Shown: piece after piece, positions 16,785-24,455 of the stretch
Layout: the number at the start of each line of letters is the position of its first letter
How positions within the stretch are numbered: the stretch's first letter is position 1
Origin: Caballeronia arationis
GTDB taxonomy: Bacteria > Pseudomonadota > Gammaproteobacteria > Burkholderiales > Burkholderiaceae
Assembly (NCBI RefSeq): GCF_001544975.2
Contig: NZ_FCOG02000020.1
Coordinates: forward strand, 1-64,000
DNA: 64,000 nucleotides
Direction: 5' to 3'
Translations under genes and position numbers: made by a program
Notes under the pieces: generated by a model
Seen by the model: the letters and a program-made list of their open reading frames with translations, nothing else
Databases searched by the model: none
Told to the model about the DNA's origin: nothing

Positions 16785-16801
16785 AATGAGCGGCAAATGA
16801 G
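16785..16801 (-). promoter_or_regulatory. Direct-repeat element, copy 1
   Basis: On the coding strand: CTCATT-TGCCG-CTCATT, period 11 bp, both half-sites identical, then CTCGGC. Direct hexamers one helical turn apart are the usual target form of OmpR/PhoB-family response regulators. Confidence 0.72.
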
Positions 16802-16863
16802 GGCGCTCGGGCGCGAGCTTTGGAAACGCGCGGACCACGGACCGACGTGTCAAGTCAAAACGC

Positions 16864-16923
16864 TTGACACGCGTCAACATCGCACGGAATATTGTCCATA
16901 ATACGGTTCATTATCCACAATAT
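16864..16923 (+). promoter_or_regulatory. Promoter and palindromic operator of the cupin/MFS/SDR operon
   Basis: A perfect -35 hexamer TTGACA (16864-16869) is followed 18 bases later by AATATT as a tentative -10. Overlapping it is an inverted repeat, ATATTGTCCATAAT (16889-16902) and ATTATCCACAATAT (16910-16923), 12 of 14 positions matching around a 7-base centre. Placed at the promoter, this is a repressor-type operator. The IclR gene at 19669 is the natural candidate protein. Confidence 0.6.
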
Positions 16924-16938
16924 GGACAAGGAGACGCG

Positions 16939-17466
16939 ATGACCGCGCCAAATCCCACGGCGGAAGCACTCACGCCTTATCAACTTCCTTTTCCCGCCGA
17001 GGCGTCGAAGGAAATCGTAGTCGAATCGGCGATTCCGAAGGACGAGCGGCTCTGGGTGCCGCAAGCCGAGAATGTCTGGTTCCGGCCGCTGTGCCTCAAC
17101 GCGTCGACGGGCTACTGGATGAACCTGCTGCGCGTGCGCAAGTCCGGCGTCCTGTCGCGTCACCGGCATCCGCAAGCCGTGCACGGCATGGTGCTCAAGG
17201 GCAGGTGGCGCTATCTGGAGCACGACTGGGTCGCAACGGAAGGCAGCTACGTATTCGAGCCGCCCGGCGAGACGCACACGCTCTACGTGCCCGAAGACGT
17301 CGAGGAAATGATCACGTACTTCCAGGTGAACGGCGTCATGTACTACTGCGATCCGTACGGCAATCACACCGGCTACGAAGACGTCTTCACCAAGATCGAC
17401 ATGTGCCGCAAGCACTTCACCGAGGTCGGCCTCGGCGCGGACTACGTCGACCAGTTCATCCGCTGA
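16939..17466 (+). CDS. Cupin protein of the 2,4'-dihydroxyacetophenone dioxygenase family
   Basis: 175 residues, close to the 177 of the named dioxygenase. The cupin core shows SRHRHPQAVHGMVLKGRWRY, whose histidines are the metal ligands, and EPPGETHTLYVP as the second metal motif. AAGGAGA (16928-16934) fixes the ATG at 16939. Homologues are often annotated from the founding enzyme, which cleaves an aryl-ketone C-C bond with O2. Here it is first in a cluster with a sugar-acid type MFS carrier, SDR and dehydratase, so a role as a cupin isomerase or other metal enzyme on a sugar-derived acid is just as possible. Confidence 0.78.
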   Translation: MTAPNPTAEALTPYQLPFPAEASKEIVVESAIPKDERLWVPQAENVWFRPLCLNASTGYWMNLLRVRKSGVLSRHRHPQAVHGMVLKGRWRYLEHDWVATEGSYVFEPPGETHTLYVPEDVEEMITYFQVNGVMYYCDPYGNHTGYEDVFTKIDMCRKHFTEVGLGADYVDQFIR

Positions 17467-17558
17467 CATCCTGCCGGCCGGCCGCGCCGCGCGCGGTCAT
17501 CGCAGACAACACAAATCGAACTCGAAAGAGCGCCCGTCAGAGCGCCAAAGGAGACATC

Positions 17559-18860
17559 ATGCAGGCAAAGTCACCGCGCTTGAAGCGCATCCAGTGGGTC
17601 GCACTCACGTTTCTCACGCTGGCGGGAATCGTCAATTATCTCGATCGCAGCACGCTGTCGATCGCCAATCATTCGGTGAGCCAGGAACTGGGGCTGTCGG
17701 CCTCGCAGATGGGCTTGCTGCTGTCGGCGTTCTCGTTTGCGTACGCGTTCTCGCAATTGCCGATCGGCGTGATGCTCGACCGTTTCGGCGCGCGCATCAT
17801 GCTCGGCCTCGGGATGTTCGTGTGGTCGGTCGCGCAGCTGTTCGGCGGCCTCGTGACGAGCCTGCAGCAGTTCCTGTTTGCGCGCATCGCGCTCGGCATC
17901 GGCGAGGCGCCGCAGTTTCCGGCCGGCGCGAAGGTCGTGAGCGAATGGTTCGCGCTGCGCGAGCGCGGCAAGCCGACGGGCATCTTCGTGACCTCGTCGA
18001 CCATCGGCCCGGCGCTCGCGCCGCCGATCCTGACGGCGCTCCTGCTCGTGTTCGGCTGGCGCTACATGTTCGTGATCACGGGTGTGCTGGGGATCGCGGT
18101 GGCGATCGGCTGGTACATCGTCTATCGCAACCGCCGCGACGTCGCGCTCGAACCGCAGGAGATCGCGCATCTGACCGAAGGCGAGGCGCAGCAGCGCGCG
18201 GAACGCAGCATGAGCTTCGCGGAATGGCGCGGCCTGTTCGGCAAGGCGACGACCTGGGGCATGATCTTCGGCTTCATGGGCGTGATCTACATGGTGTGGC
18301 TGTACCTCACGTGGCTGCCCGCGTACCTCGAACACGAGCGCCATCTGACCATCGCGAAGACCGGCTGGATCGTGTCGATTCCCTATCTCTTCGGCACGCT
18401 CGGCATGCTGTCCAGCGGCTTCGTCGCCGATGGTTTGATGGCACGCGGCGTCGCGCCGATCCGCAGCCGCAAATGGCCGATCTGCACGGGGCTCATCGGC
18501 GCGGCGCTCTTTACGGTGCCCGCCGCGTTCACGCCGAACCTGACGCTCGCGATCGTGTACCTGTCGGCGGCGATGTTCTTCGTCAACATGGCGAGCGGTG
18601 CGGCCTGGGCGCTCGTCAGCGTGGCGGCGCCGCGTCACATGGTGGCGTCGCTCGGCAGTATCCAGAACTTCGGCGGCTACTTCGGCGGATCGTTTGCGCC
18701 GTTCATCACCGGACTTGTCGTCGACAAGACGCATTCGTTCGTGAACGCGTTCCTGATCAGCGCGGGCGTGGCGTTCGCGGCGGCGCTCGTCTACATGTTC
18801 GTCGTCCGAGTGCCGATCCAGGATTCGGAACAGGACGCGCAGGCCGTGGCCGCGGTTTAA
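17559..18860 (+). CDS. MFS transporter, anion:cation symporter (ACS) family
   Basis: 433 residues with 12 helices. The start RIQWVALTFLTLAGIVNYLD followed by RSTLSIANHSV is the ACS-family signature (glucarate, galactonate, hexuronate and phthalate carriers). The loop-2 motif is GVMLDRFGARI. The central QQRAERSMSFAEWRGLF linker precedes the second six helices. AAAGGAGA (17547-17554) sets the ATG. Lying between the cupin and SDR genes, with an IlvD/Edd dehydratase downstream, a sugar acid is the most likely solute. Confidence 0.9.
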   Translation: MQAKSPRLKRIQWVALTFLTLAGIVNYLDRSTLSIANHSVSQELGLSASQMGLLLSAFSFAYAFSQLPIGVMLDRFGARIMLGLGMFVWSVAQLFGGLVTSLQQFLFARIALGIGEAPQFPAGAKVVSEWFALRERGKPTGIFVTSSTIGPALAPPILTALLLVFGWRYMFVITGVLGIAVAIGWYIVYRNRRDVALEPQEIAHLTEGEAQQRAERSMSFAEWRGLFGKATTWGMIFGFMGVIYMVWLYLTWLPAYLEHERHLTIAKTGWIVSIPYLFGTLGMLSSGFVADGLMARGVAPIRSRKWPICTGLIGAALFTVPAAFTPNLTLAIVYLSAAMFFVNMASGAAWALVSVAAPRHMVASLGSIQNFGGYFGGSFAPFITGLVVDKTHSFVNAFLISAGVAFAAALVYMFVVRVPIQDSEQDAQAVAAV

Positions 18861-18875
18861 AACTTCACATTCGAT

Positions 18876-19604
18876 ATGACTTTCCAAAGAGATCTGTTCA
18901 AGGGCAAGACCGTCGTCGTGAGCGGCGGCACGCAAGGCATCGGCGCGGGCATTGCGGAAGAGTTCGCGATGCTCGGGGCACGCGTGATCGCGGCGGGCAT
19001 CGCGCCCACGGCGGAGCAGCGCGAAGCGCTCGAACCGCGCATCGAGGTCGCGCCGCTCGATGTTGCCGACGACGCGAGCGTCGCCGCTCTCTTCGAACGC
19101 CTCGATACGCTCGACGTGCTCGTGAACTGCGCCGGCATGATCCGGCGTGGCGACGAACATGACATCGGCGTGTTCGAGCGTGTGATCGCGGTGAACCTTG
19201 GCGGCACGATGCGCATGTGCGCCGCCGCGCGCGAGCGCCTGAAGGCGAGCGGCGGATCGATCGTGAACACGGCGTCGATGCTGAGCTTCTTCGGTGGCGG
19301 CCTCGTGCCTGCGTATAGCGCGAGCAAGGGCGGCGTCGCGCAACTGACGAAGTCGCTCGCGATCGCTTACGCCGCCGACGGCATCCGCGTGAACGCCGTG
19401 GCGCCTGGCTGGATCGCGACGCCGCTCACGCAGGCCTTGCAGGACGACGACGGCCGCTCGCAGGGCATACTCGACCGCACGCCGATGAAGCGCTGGGGAC
19501 AGCCCGAGGATGTGGCGCGCGTGGTCGCGTTCTTGTGCTCGCCGGCGGCGTCCTTCATGACCGGCACGATCGTTCCCGTCGATGGCGGGTACATGGTCGC
19601 GTAG
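18876..19604 (+). CDS. SDR-family NAD(P)-dependent oxidoreductase
   Basis: 242 residues, classical SDR. The cofactor motif is VVSGGTQGIGAGIAEEF (TGxxxGxG position), then NCAGM, catalytic Ser in NTASML, Tyr-x3-Lys in YSASKGG and FMTGTIVPVDGG at the C-terminus. It follows the MFS gene by 15 bases. In this setting it would oxidise a hydroxyl of a sugar or sugar acid before or after dehydration. The substrate cannot be told from the motifs. Confidence 0.9.
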   Translation: MTFQRDLFKGKTVVVSGGTQGIGAGIAEEFAMLGARVIAAGIAPTAEQREALEPRIEVAPLDVADDASVAALFERLDTLDVLVNCAGMIRRGDEHDIGVFERVIAVNLGGTMRMCAAARERLKASGGSIVNTASMLSFFGGGLVPAYSASKGGVAQLTKSLAIAYAADGIRVNAVAPGWIATPLTQALQDDDGRSQGILDRTPMKRWGQPEDVARVVAFLCSPAASFMTGTIVPVDGGYMVA

Positions 19605-19630
19605 CGAGCAGGCGGCGCCGGACCGCTCGC

Positions 19631-19636
19631 TATAAT
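19631..19636 (+). promoter_or_regulatory. -10 box of the iclR-type gene
   Basis: A perfect TATAAT 33 bases before the ATG at 19669, in a GC-rich setting. No convincing -35 is present 17 bases upstream, so activator help or weak expression is possible. It suggests the regulator has its own promoter. Confidence 0.5.
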
Positions 19637-19668
19637 CGAGCATCCTCCGCGCCGCTCTCTCGACGTTC

Positions 19669-20472
19669 ATGCCAGCACCCTCCGAATCCGCTTCGCTCGA
19701 CGCGGGAAAAGCCACCGGCACCGCCGCCTTCTCGAAGTTCATGGCGGTCCTGCAACTGATCGCCGACGCCAGCGAGGCGCCGGGCGTCGCCGAACTCGCC
19801 GCGCTGACGGGCTATCCGCGGCCGACGGTGTATCGGATCGTCGGTGCGCTCCTGGCAGAAGGGCTCGTGGTCGAGTCGCGGCGGGGCGCGTGCTTCGAAC
19901 TCGGTCCGCGATTGATTTCGCTTGCGAGCCGCAGCTGGGACCGCTCCGATTTGCGCATCGCGGCCGCCGAGGCCCTGCAGACGCTGCGCGACGTCACGCA
20001 CGAGACCGTGCATCTCGCCGTGCGCAGCGGCTCGGAAATGGTCTACATCGAGAAGCTGGAGAGCCCGCACGCAGTGCGCATGGCGTCGCGCATTGGCACG
20101 CGTGTCACGCTGTATTCGAGTTCGGTCGGCAAGGCTTATCTCTCGGCGCTCGCGCCAGCGGAGCGGGATGCGCTTCTGCGCGGCCTGTCGTTCGAGCGCT
20201 TCACGCCCAATACGATCGTCGAGCGGGCCGCGCTCGATGCCGAACTCGATGCCACGCGCGCGCGCGGCTACGCGGAAGACCGCGAGGAAAACGAAGCGCA
20301 GATCTTCTGCTATGGCTGCGCGATCCTCGACTCGAACGGACGCCCGATGGCATGCGTCAGTATCAGCATTCCGCTGTTCAGGAAGTGCACGACGCCGCTC
20401 GAAACCTATGTCGGGCCGCTCAGGGGAGCCTGCCGGGCGATTTCGCAACAGGCTGGGCCGGGGGCACGGTGA
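19669..20472 (+). CDS. IclR-family transcriptional regulator
   Basis: 267 residues. The N-terminal winged HTH (about 20-80) has FSKFMAVLQLIADASEAPGV and LTGYPRPTVYRIVGALLAEG. The C-terminal effector domain (about 90-260) shows GTRVTLYSSSVGKAYLSALA and the RARGYAEDREEN region typical of IclR. It lies inside a sugar-acid type cluster and probably represses or activates the operon at 16939 through the palindrome at 16889-16923. The inducer is likely a pathway intermediate. Confidence 0.92.
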   Translation: MPAPSESASLDAGKATGTAAFSKFMAVLQLIADASEAPGVAELAALTGYPRPTVYRIVGALLAEGLVVESRRGACFELGPRLISLASRSWDRSDLRIAAAEALQTLRDVTHETVHLAVRSGSEMVYIEKLESPHAVRMASRIGTRVTLYSSSVGKAYLSALAPAERDALLRGLSFERFTPNTIVERAALDAELDATRARGYAEDREENEAQIFCYGCAILDSNGRPMACVSISIPLFRKCTTPLETYVGPLRGACRAISQQAGPGAR

Positions 20473-20537
20473 GCGGTTGGGGCATCATCCCCGCTTCTTG
20501 CAGGCCGCGATGTCCTCGCTCTTTCGCGTGCCCCTTT

Positions 20538-20556
20538 CCCCATATCTGGGGATAAT
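20538..20556 (+). promoter_or_regulatory. Small dyad and -10-like box before the dehydratase
   Basis: CCCCA-TATC-TGGGG (20538-20551) directly followed by GATAAT (20551-20556). It resembles an operator overlapping a promoter for the dehydratase gene at 20612. No -35 is convincing. Confidence 0.4.
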
Positions 20557-20611
20557 CGACCCAGAGGCGCTGCCTCGCGCCCCCGACAATCCCCATCCAT
20601 CGCCAATCGCC

Positions 20612-22366
20612 ATGACCGACACTCCCGACCAACCGTCCCCGTCCGACGACGCTCCCACGGGCCTGCGCAAATCGCTCACGAGTTACGGCGACAACGGCTT
20701 CTCGCTCTTCCTGCGCAAGGCGTTCATCAAGGGCGCGGGCTACACCGACAGCGCGCTCGACCGCCCGGTGATCGGCATCGTCGATACCGGCAGCGCGTAC
20801 AACCCGTGCCACGGCAACTCGCCTCAACTGATTGAAGCCGTGAAGCGCGGCGTGATGCTCGCCGGCGGACTGCCGATGGAATTCCCGACCATCTCCATCG
20901 CCGAATCGTTCTCGCAGCCGACGAGCATGTACCTGCGCAACCTCATGTCGATGGACACCGAGGAAATGCTGCGCGCCCAGCCGATGGACGCCGTCGTGCT
21001 CATCGGCGGCTGCGACAAGACCGTCCCCGCTCAACTGATGGGCGCGGCGTCGGCGGGCATTCCCGCGATCCAGCTCATCACCGGTTCGATGCTGACGGGC
21101 TCGCATCGCTCGGAGCGCGTCGGCGCGTGCACGGACTGTCGCCGTTACTGGGCGCGCTTTCGCGCCGAGGAGATCGACGAGGCGGAGATTGCGGCGGTCA
21201 ACGACCAGCTCGTCGCAAGCGTGGGCACCTGCTCCGTGATGGGGACGGCGAGCACGATGGCGTGCATCGCGGAGGCCCTCGGCATGACGGTGCCGGGCGG
21301 CGCGTCGCCGCCCGCCGTCACGGCGCAGCGCATGCGCATCGCGGAGCTGACCGGCAAGGAGGCCGTGCAGATGGCCCGAGACGGCCTCACGATCGACAAG
21401 ATTCTCACAGCAGAGGCCTTCGAGAACGCGATGCGCGTGCTGCTCGCGATCGGCGGCTCGACCAACGGCATCGTGCACCTGACGGCGATCGCGGGACGCA
21501 TGGGTTTCGACGTCGACCTGAAGGCGCTCGACCGCATGGGCCGCGAAACGCCGGTGCTGCTCGACCTGAAGCCGTCCGGGCAGCACTACATGGAGGACTT
21601 CGACAAGGCGGGCGGCATGGCGACGCTCCTGCGCGAACTCAAGCCGCTGCTGCATCTGGATGCGCTGACGGTGACCGGCCGCACGCTCGGCGAAGAGATC
21701 GACGCAGCCGGGCCCGCGTTCGCGCAAAAAGTCGTGCGTCCGTTCGCCGATCCGATCTATCCGCAGGGCGGCATTGCGGTGCTGCAGGGGAATCTCGCGC
21801 CGGGCGGGGCGATCATCAAGCAGTCGGCCGCCGATGCGCGCCTGATGGAGCACGAAGGCCGCGCGGTCGTGTTCGAGAACGCGGCGGACGTCGCAGGGCG
21901 CATCGACTCAGACGACCTCGACGTGAACGCCGACGACATCCTCGTGCTCAGGAACATCGGTCCGAAAGGCGCGCCCGGCATGCCCGAAGCGGGCTACATC
22001 CCGATTCCGAAGAAGCTCGCGATGGCAGGCGTCAAGGACATGGTGCGCATCTCCGATGGCCGCATGAGCGGCACGGCATTCGGGACCATCGTGCTGCACG
22101 TGACGCCCGAGTCCGCGATCGGCGGGCCGCTCGCGCATGTGCGAAGCGGTGACCGCATCCGGCTTTCCGTATCGAGGCGGGGGATCGATCTGCTCGTTTC
22201 AGATGAAGAGTTGGCGCGCCGCGCGAAGGAGAAGCCGGTGGTCGAGCCGAGCGGCGACCGCGGCTATCGGAAGCTCTTTTTGCAGAGCGTGACGCAAGCC
22301 GACAAGGGTGTCGATTTCGACTTCCTGCGTGCTGTGGAGACGCGGGGAACGACACCGCGGGCATGA
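20612..22366 (+). CDS. IlvD/Edd-family dehydratase (sugar-acid or dihydroxy-acid type)
   Basis: 584 residues. The iron-sulfur and active-site cysteines are visible in DTGSAYNPCHGN, GGCDKTVPAQLMGA and SVGTCSVMGTASTMACIAEA; the C-terminal half has GPKGAPGMPEAG and ISDGRMSGTAFG. The family removes water from 2,3-dihydroxy acids. Long members of this group include L-arabonate, D-xylonate and D-gluconate dehydratases as well as dihydroxy-acid dehydratase. The neighbouring ACS carrier, SDR and IclR favour a sugar-acid substrate. The ATG at 20612 is preferred to an in-frame ATG about 100 bases earlier because the extra residues show no family sequence. Confidence 0.85.
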   Translation: MTDTPDQPSPSDDAPTGLRKSLTSYGDNGFSLFLRKAFIKGAGYTDSALDRPVIGIVDTGSAYNPCHGNSPQLIEAVKRGVMLAGGLPMEFPTISIAESFSQPTSMYLRNLMSMDTEEMLRAQPMDAVVLIGGCDKTVPAQLMGAASAGIPAIQLITGSMLTGSHRSERVGACTDCRRYWARFRAEEIDEAEIAAVNDQLVASVGTCSVMGTASTMACIAEALGMTVPGGASPPAVTAQRMRIAELTGKEAVQMARDGLTIDKILTAEAFENAMRVLLAIGGSTNGIVHLTAIAGRMGFDVDLKALDRMGRETPVLLDLKPSGQHYMEDFDKAGGMATLLRELKPLLHLDALTVTGRTLGEEIDAAGPAFAQKVVRPFADPIYPQGGIAVLQGNLAPGGAIIKQSAADARLMEHEGRAVVFENAADVAGRIDSDDLDVNADDILVLRNIGPKGAPGMPEAGYIPIPKKLAMAGVKDMVRISDGRMSGTAFGTIVLHVTPESAIGGPLAHVRSGDRIRLSVSRRGIDLLVSDEELARRAKEKPVVEPSGDRGYRKLFLQSVTQADKGVDFDFLRAVETRGTTPRA

Positions 22367-22376
22367 ACGAAATAGA

Positions 22377-22398
22377 GGGCGTGGCCCGCGCCACGCCC
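22377..22398 (-). terminator. Hairpin terminator between dehydratase and cold-shock gene
   Basis: A perfect 9-bp stem GGGCGTGGC / GCCACGCCC with a 4-base loop. On the minus strand it is followed by TCTATTT, a weak T-tract, so it most likely ends the cold-shock transcript and may also stop readthrough from the dehydratase side. Confidence 0.65.
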
Positions 22399-22406
22399 GA
22401 TGCAGC

Positions 22407-22610
22407 TTACTGCGGCTGGATGTTCGCAGCCTGCAGGCCCTTAGGTCCTTGTCTTACTTCGAACGACACCTTCTGATTCTCCTGAAGGCTCTTGAAGCCG
22501 TTCGCCTGGATTTCCGAAAAGTGCGCGAAAACGTCAGGGCTGCCGTCGTCCGGCGTGATGAAGCCGAAGCCCTTTGCATCGTTGAACCACTTCACTGTTC
22601 CTGTTGCCAT
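22407..22610 (-). CDS. Cold-shock protein, CspA family
   Basis: 67 residues: [20 protein letters not shown] contains RNP-1 (KGFGFI) and DVFAHFSEI contains RNP-2, giving the five-stranded OB fold that binds single-stranded RNA and DNA. AGGAAA precedes the ATG at 22610. Only 61 bases separate it from the end of an upstream 85-residue gene, so the two may share a transcript. Burkholderiaceae carry several csp paralogues; which one this is cannot be decided here. Confidence 0.95.
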   Translation of the reverse strand: MATGTVKWFNDAKGFGFITPDDGSPDVFAHFSEIQANGFKSLQENQKVSFEVRQGPKGLQAANIQPQ

Positions 22611-22671
22611 CGTTTCCTCGTTGCAGCATTGAGCGAGCCCTTGCTCGCGGATAAAAAAATCGTCGCGATGT

Positions 22672-22929
22672 TCAGGCCATCGCGGGCGCCGGCTGGCTTT
22701 CGAGCATTTCATCGAGGCGCGATTCGACGCCGCTGCCTTCGTCGGCGCGCTGACTGAACTCGCGCAGCGTCGCCAGCAGGATTCGCCATGAAGCCGGCCA
22801 CCGGACTTCGCGCAGACACACGCCAGCGGCGTTGCAGATGCGCAGGAGATGCGTGTCGGGGAAAAAAGTCAGGATGACGGGCGCGCCATCGAGGACGCAT
22901 GTAGCGGTGCAAGGTTTGGTCGTGAACAT
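22672..22929 (-). CDS. 85-residue conserved-looking unknown protein upstream of csp
   Basis: Not recognised. The sequence is protein-like, with balanced composition: a beta-rich front ([20 protein letters not shown]), a WP-containing middle ([20 protein letters not shown]) and an acidic C-terminal helix. No membrane segment or catalytic motif. The ATG at 22929 has no clear ribosome site. Same direction as csp and 61 bases upstream of it, so joint expression is possible. Confidence 0.55.
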   Translation of the reverse strand: MFTTKPCTATCVLDGAPVILTFFPDTHLLRICNAAGVCLREVRWPASWRILLATLREFSQRADEGSGVESRLDEMLESQPAPAMA

Positions 22930-23245
22930 GATTAATGTTGTCGTGTTGGGCGGCCTGGGTCTGTCGGTTGCCTAACAGATGGACACAAGCGGGCGAAAGC
23001 GTAGAGCAAGGGCCATGCCCGGGTCCGCGCGACGGTGACAGCCATTACACGTGCGGCATATGGCAATTGCGTGAAATGGAGCCCTCCGGCGGCATGGGGT
23101 ATCCACGGATGGCCAACCACCTGCCGGCCTGCGCGACCGCTTCCGTACGAACTTTTCGGGAACTTCGACGGATCGTGTGCTGTCCACGGACCTCGCGGCC
23201 TTTTAGCGGGCCAGCGGGCAACACGAACCGCGAGGAGGAGTATCG
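22930..23245. other. 316-base divergent intergenic region
   Basis: Separates the minus-strand unknown/csp pair from the plus-strand acyltransferase. It contains GAGGAGG as ribosome site for the latter just before 23246. I see no other gene, hairpin or clear promoter in it. Confidence 0.5.
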
Positions 23246-24430
23246 ATGGAGAAAGGACGCGTTGCCGCGCTCGACGCAGGTCGGGCGCTCGCGATCGTCG
23301 GAGTTGTCGCCGTACACCTGTCGTTTCAGTTTCCCAATCTGCCGGACGGCGTGACGCTGCTTGCGCGCATGGGCCAATACGGCGTGCAGCTGTTCTTCGT
23401 GATCAGCGCGATCACGATCTTCATGACGCTCGAAGTGGACCACGCGCGCTGCGCCGACGCTCGTCATGTCACGTTGCGTTTCTATATCAAGCGCTTCTTC
23501 CGCATCGCCCCGATGTACTACGCGGCGATCGCCGTCTACGGCCTCATCAGCTACGGTGCGACGCGTTCGGGCTACGAGCGCGCGTGGGTGCTCGGCGCGC
23601 ACGGACCGATCGATATCCTGCTCAACGTGCTGTTCCTGCATGCGTTGTCGCCGACGGCCATCAACAACGTCGTGCCGGGAGGATGGTCGATTGGCGTCGA
23701 GATGCTGTTCTATCTGATTGCGCCGCTCCTGTTCTTCGTTGCGATGAACCGCACGCGCCTGCTCGTGGCGACGGTATTGCTGCTTGCGTCGTCCGTCATT
23801 GCCGTTTGGGTCGGCGAGTGCAGCGGGGTGCTGGAGTGTCACGTCAGCAACAACTCGTTCGCTTATTTCTGGCCGCCGGTGCAGGGGCCGTGTTTCATCG
23901 TCGGGATGTGGGCGTGGTACGTGTTCCGCTCCCGTCTCCTGGGTGACTCCGCCGCGACGCGGCAAGCGACATGGCTCTATTTCTCCCTCGCGCTGGTCCT
24001 GACGTTCGCGACCGGAGCGCTCGGCGTGTGGTTCGCGAAGGCGCATGAGCTTGCGCCACTGGTCGCGGCGTGCGGCGCGGTCGCCTTCCTGTTGTTCGTG
24101 AGTTCGCGCAGGGCTGCCGCCCGACGCAGAGCGCCGAGCAACACGTTCGTCCGACGTTGCGCCGATGCGCTCGGTCGCGAAAGCTACGGCATCTATCTCT
24201 GGCACTTCATCTGCGTCTACGCGACGTTTCACTTCTTCGAGCGTGACTTCAGGCAAACGGACAGCGATGTCTCGCTCGCGCTATTCAGTGCGACGCTGCT
24301 CGCGGTGCTTTGCACGTCGTATGCGCTCTCGCGCGCGTCGGAGTGGCTGATTCAGGGACGCGCGACGCGTCTGTCACGCAGCCTGCTCGCGCGCGTCGAC
24401 CGGCGCTTTCATCCGGGTCGCCGCACGTGA
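23246..24430 (+). CDS. Acyltransferase 3 family membrane protein (OafA/YrhL-like)
   Basis: 394 residues with about ten membrane helices. The N-terminal helix AALDAGRALAIVGVVAVHLS carries the family R...H pattern, followed by GQYGVQLFFVISAITIFMTL and RFYIKRFFRIAPMYYAA, the conserved Arg motif on the inner side. GGWSIGVEMLFYLIAPLLFF and YGIYLWHF are also typical. Such proteins move acetyl or other acyl groups to sugars of exopolysaccharide, O-antigen or peptidoglycan at the inner membrane. It is alone between a divergent gene and the convergent TpsA gene, so the acceptor is unknown. Confidence 0.88.
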   Translation: MEKGRVAALDAGRALAIVGVVAVHLSFQFPNLPDGVTLLARMGQYGVQLFFVISAITIFMTLEVDHARCADARHVTLRFYIKRFFRIAPMYYAAIAVYGLISYGATRSGYERAWVLGAHGPIDILLNVLFLHALSPTAINNVVPGGWSIGVEMLFYLIAPLLFFVAMNRTRLLVATVLLLASSVIAVWVGECSGVLECHVSNNSFAYFWPPVQGPCFIVGMWAWYVFRSRLLGDSAATRQATWLYFSLALVLTFATGALGVWFAKAHELAPLVAACGAVAFLLFVSSRRAAARRRAPSNTFVRRCADALGRESYGIYLWHFICVYATFHFFERDFRQTDSDVSLALFSATLLAVLCTSYALSRASEWLIQGRATRLSRSLLARVDRRFHPGRRT

Positions 24431-24455
24431 CGGCGATGTCTCGACGCAATGATCG

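Noticed and set aside
17571..19742. 723-codon minus-strand open frame across MFS and SDR genes
   Set aside because: It spans two real genes and their gap, which no true gene would do here, and lacks motifs.
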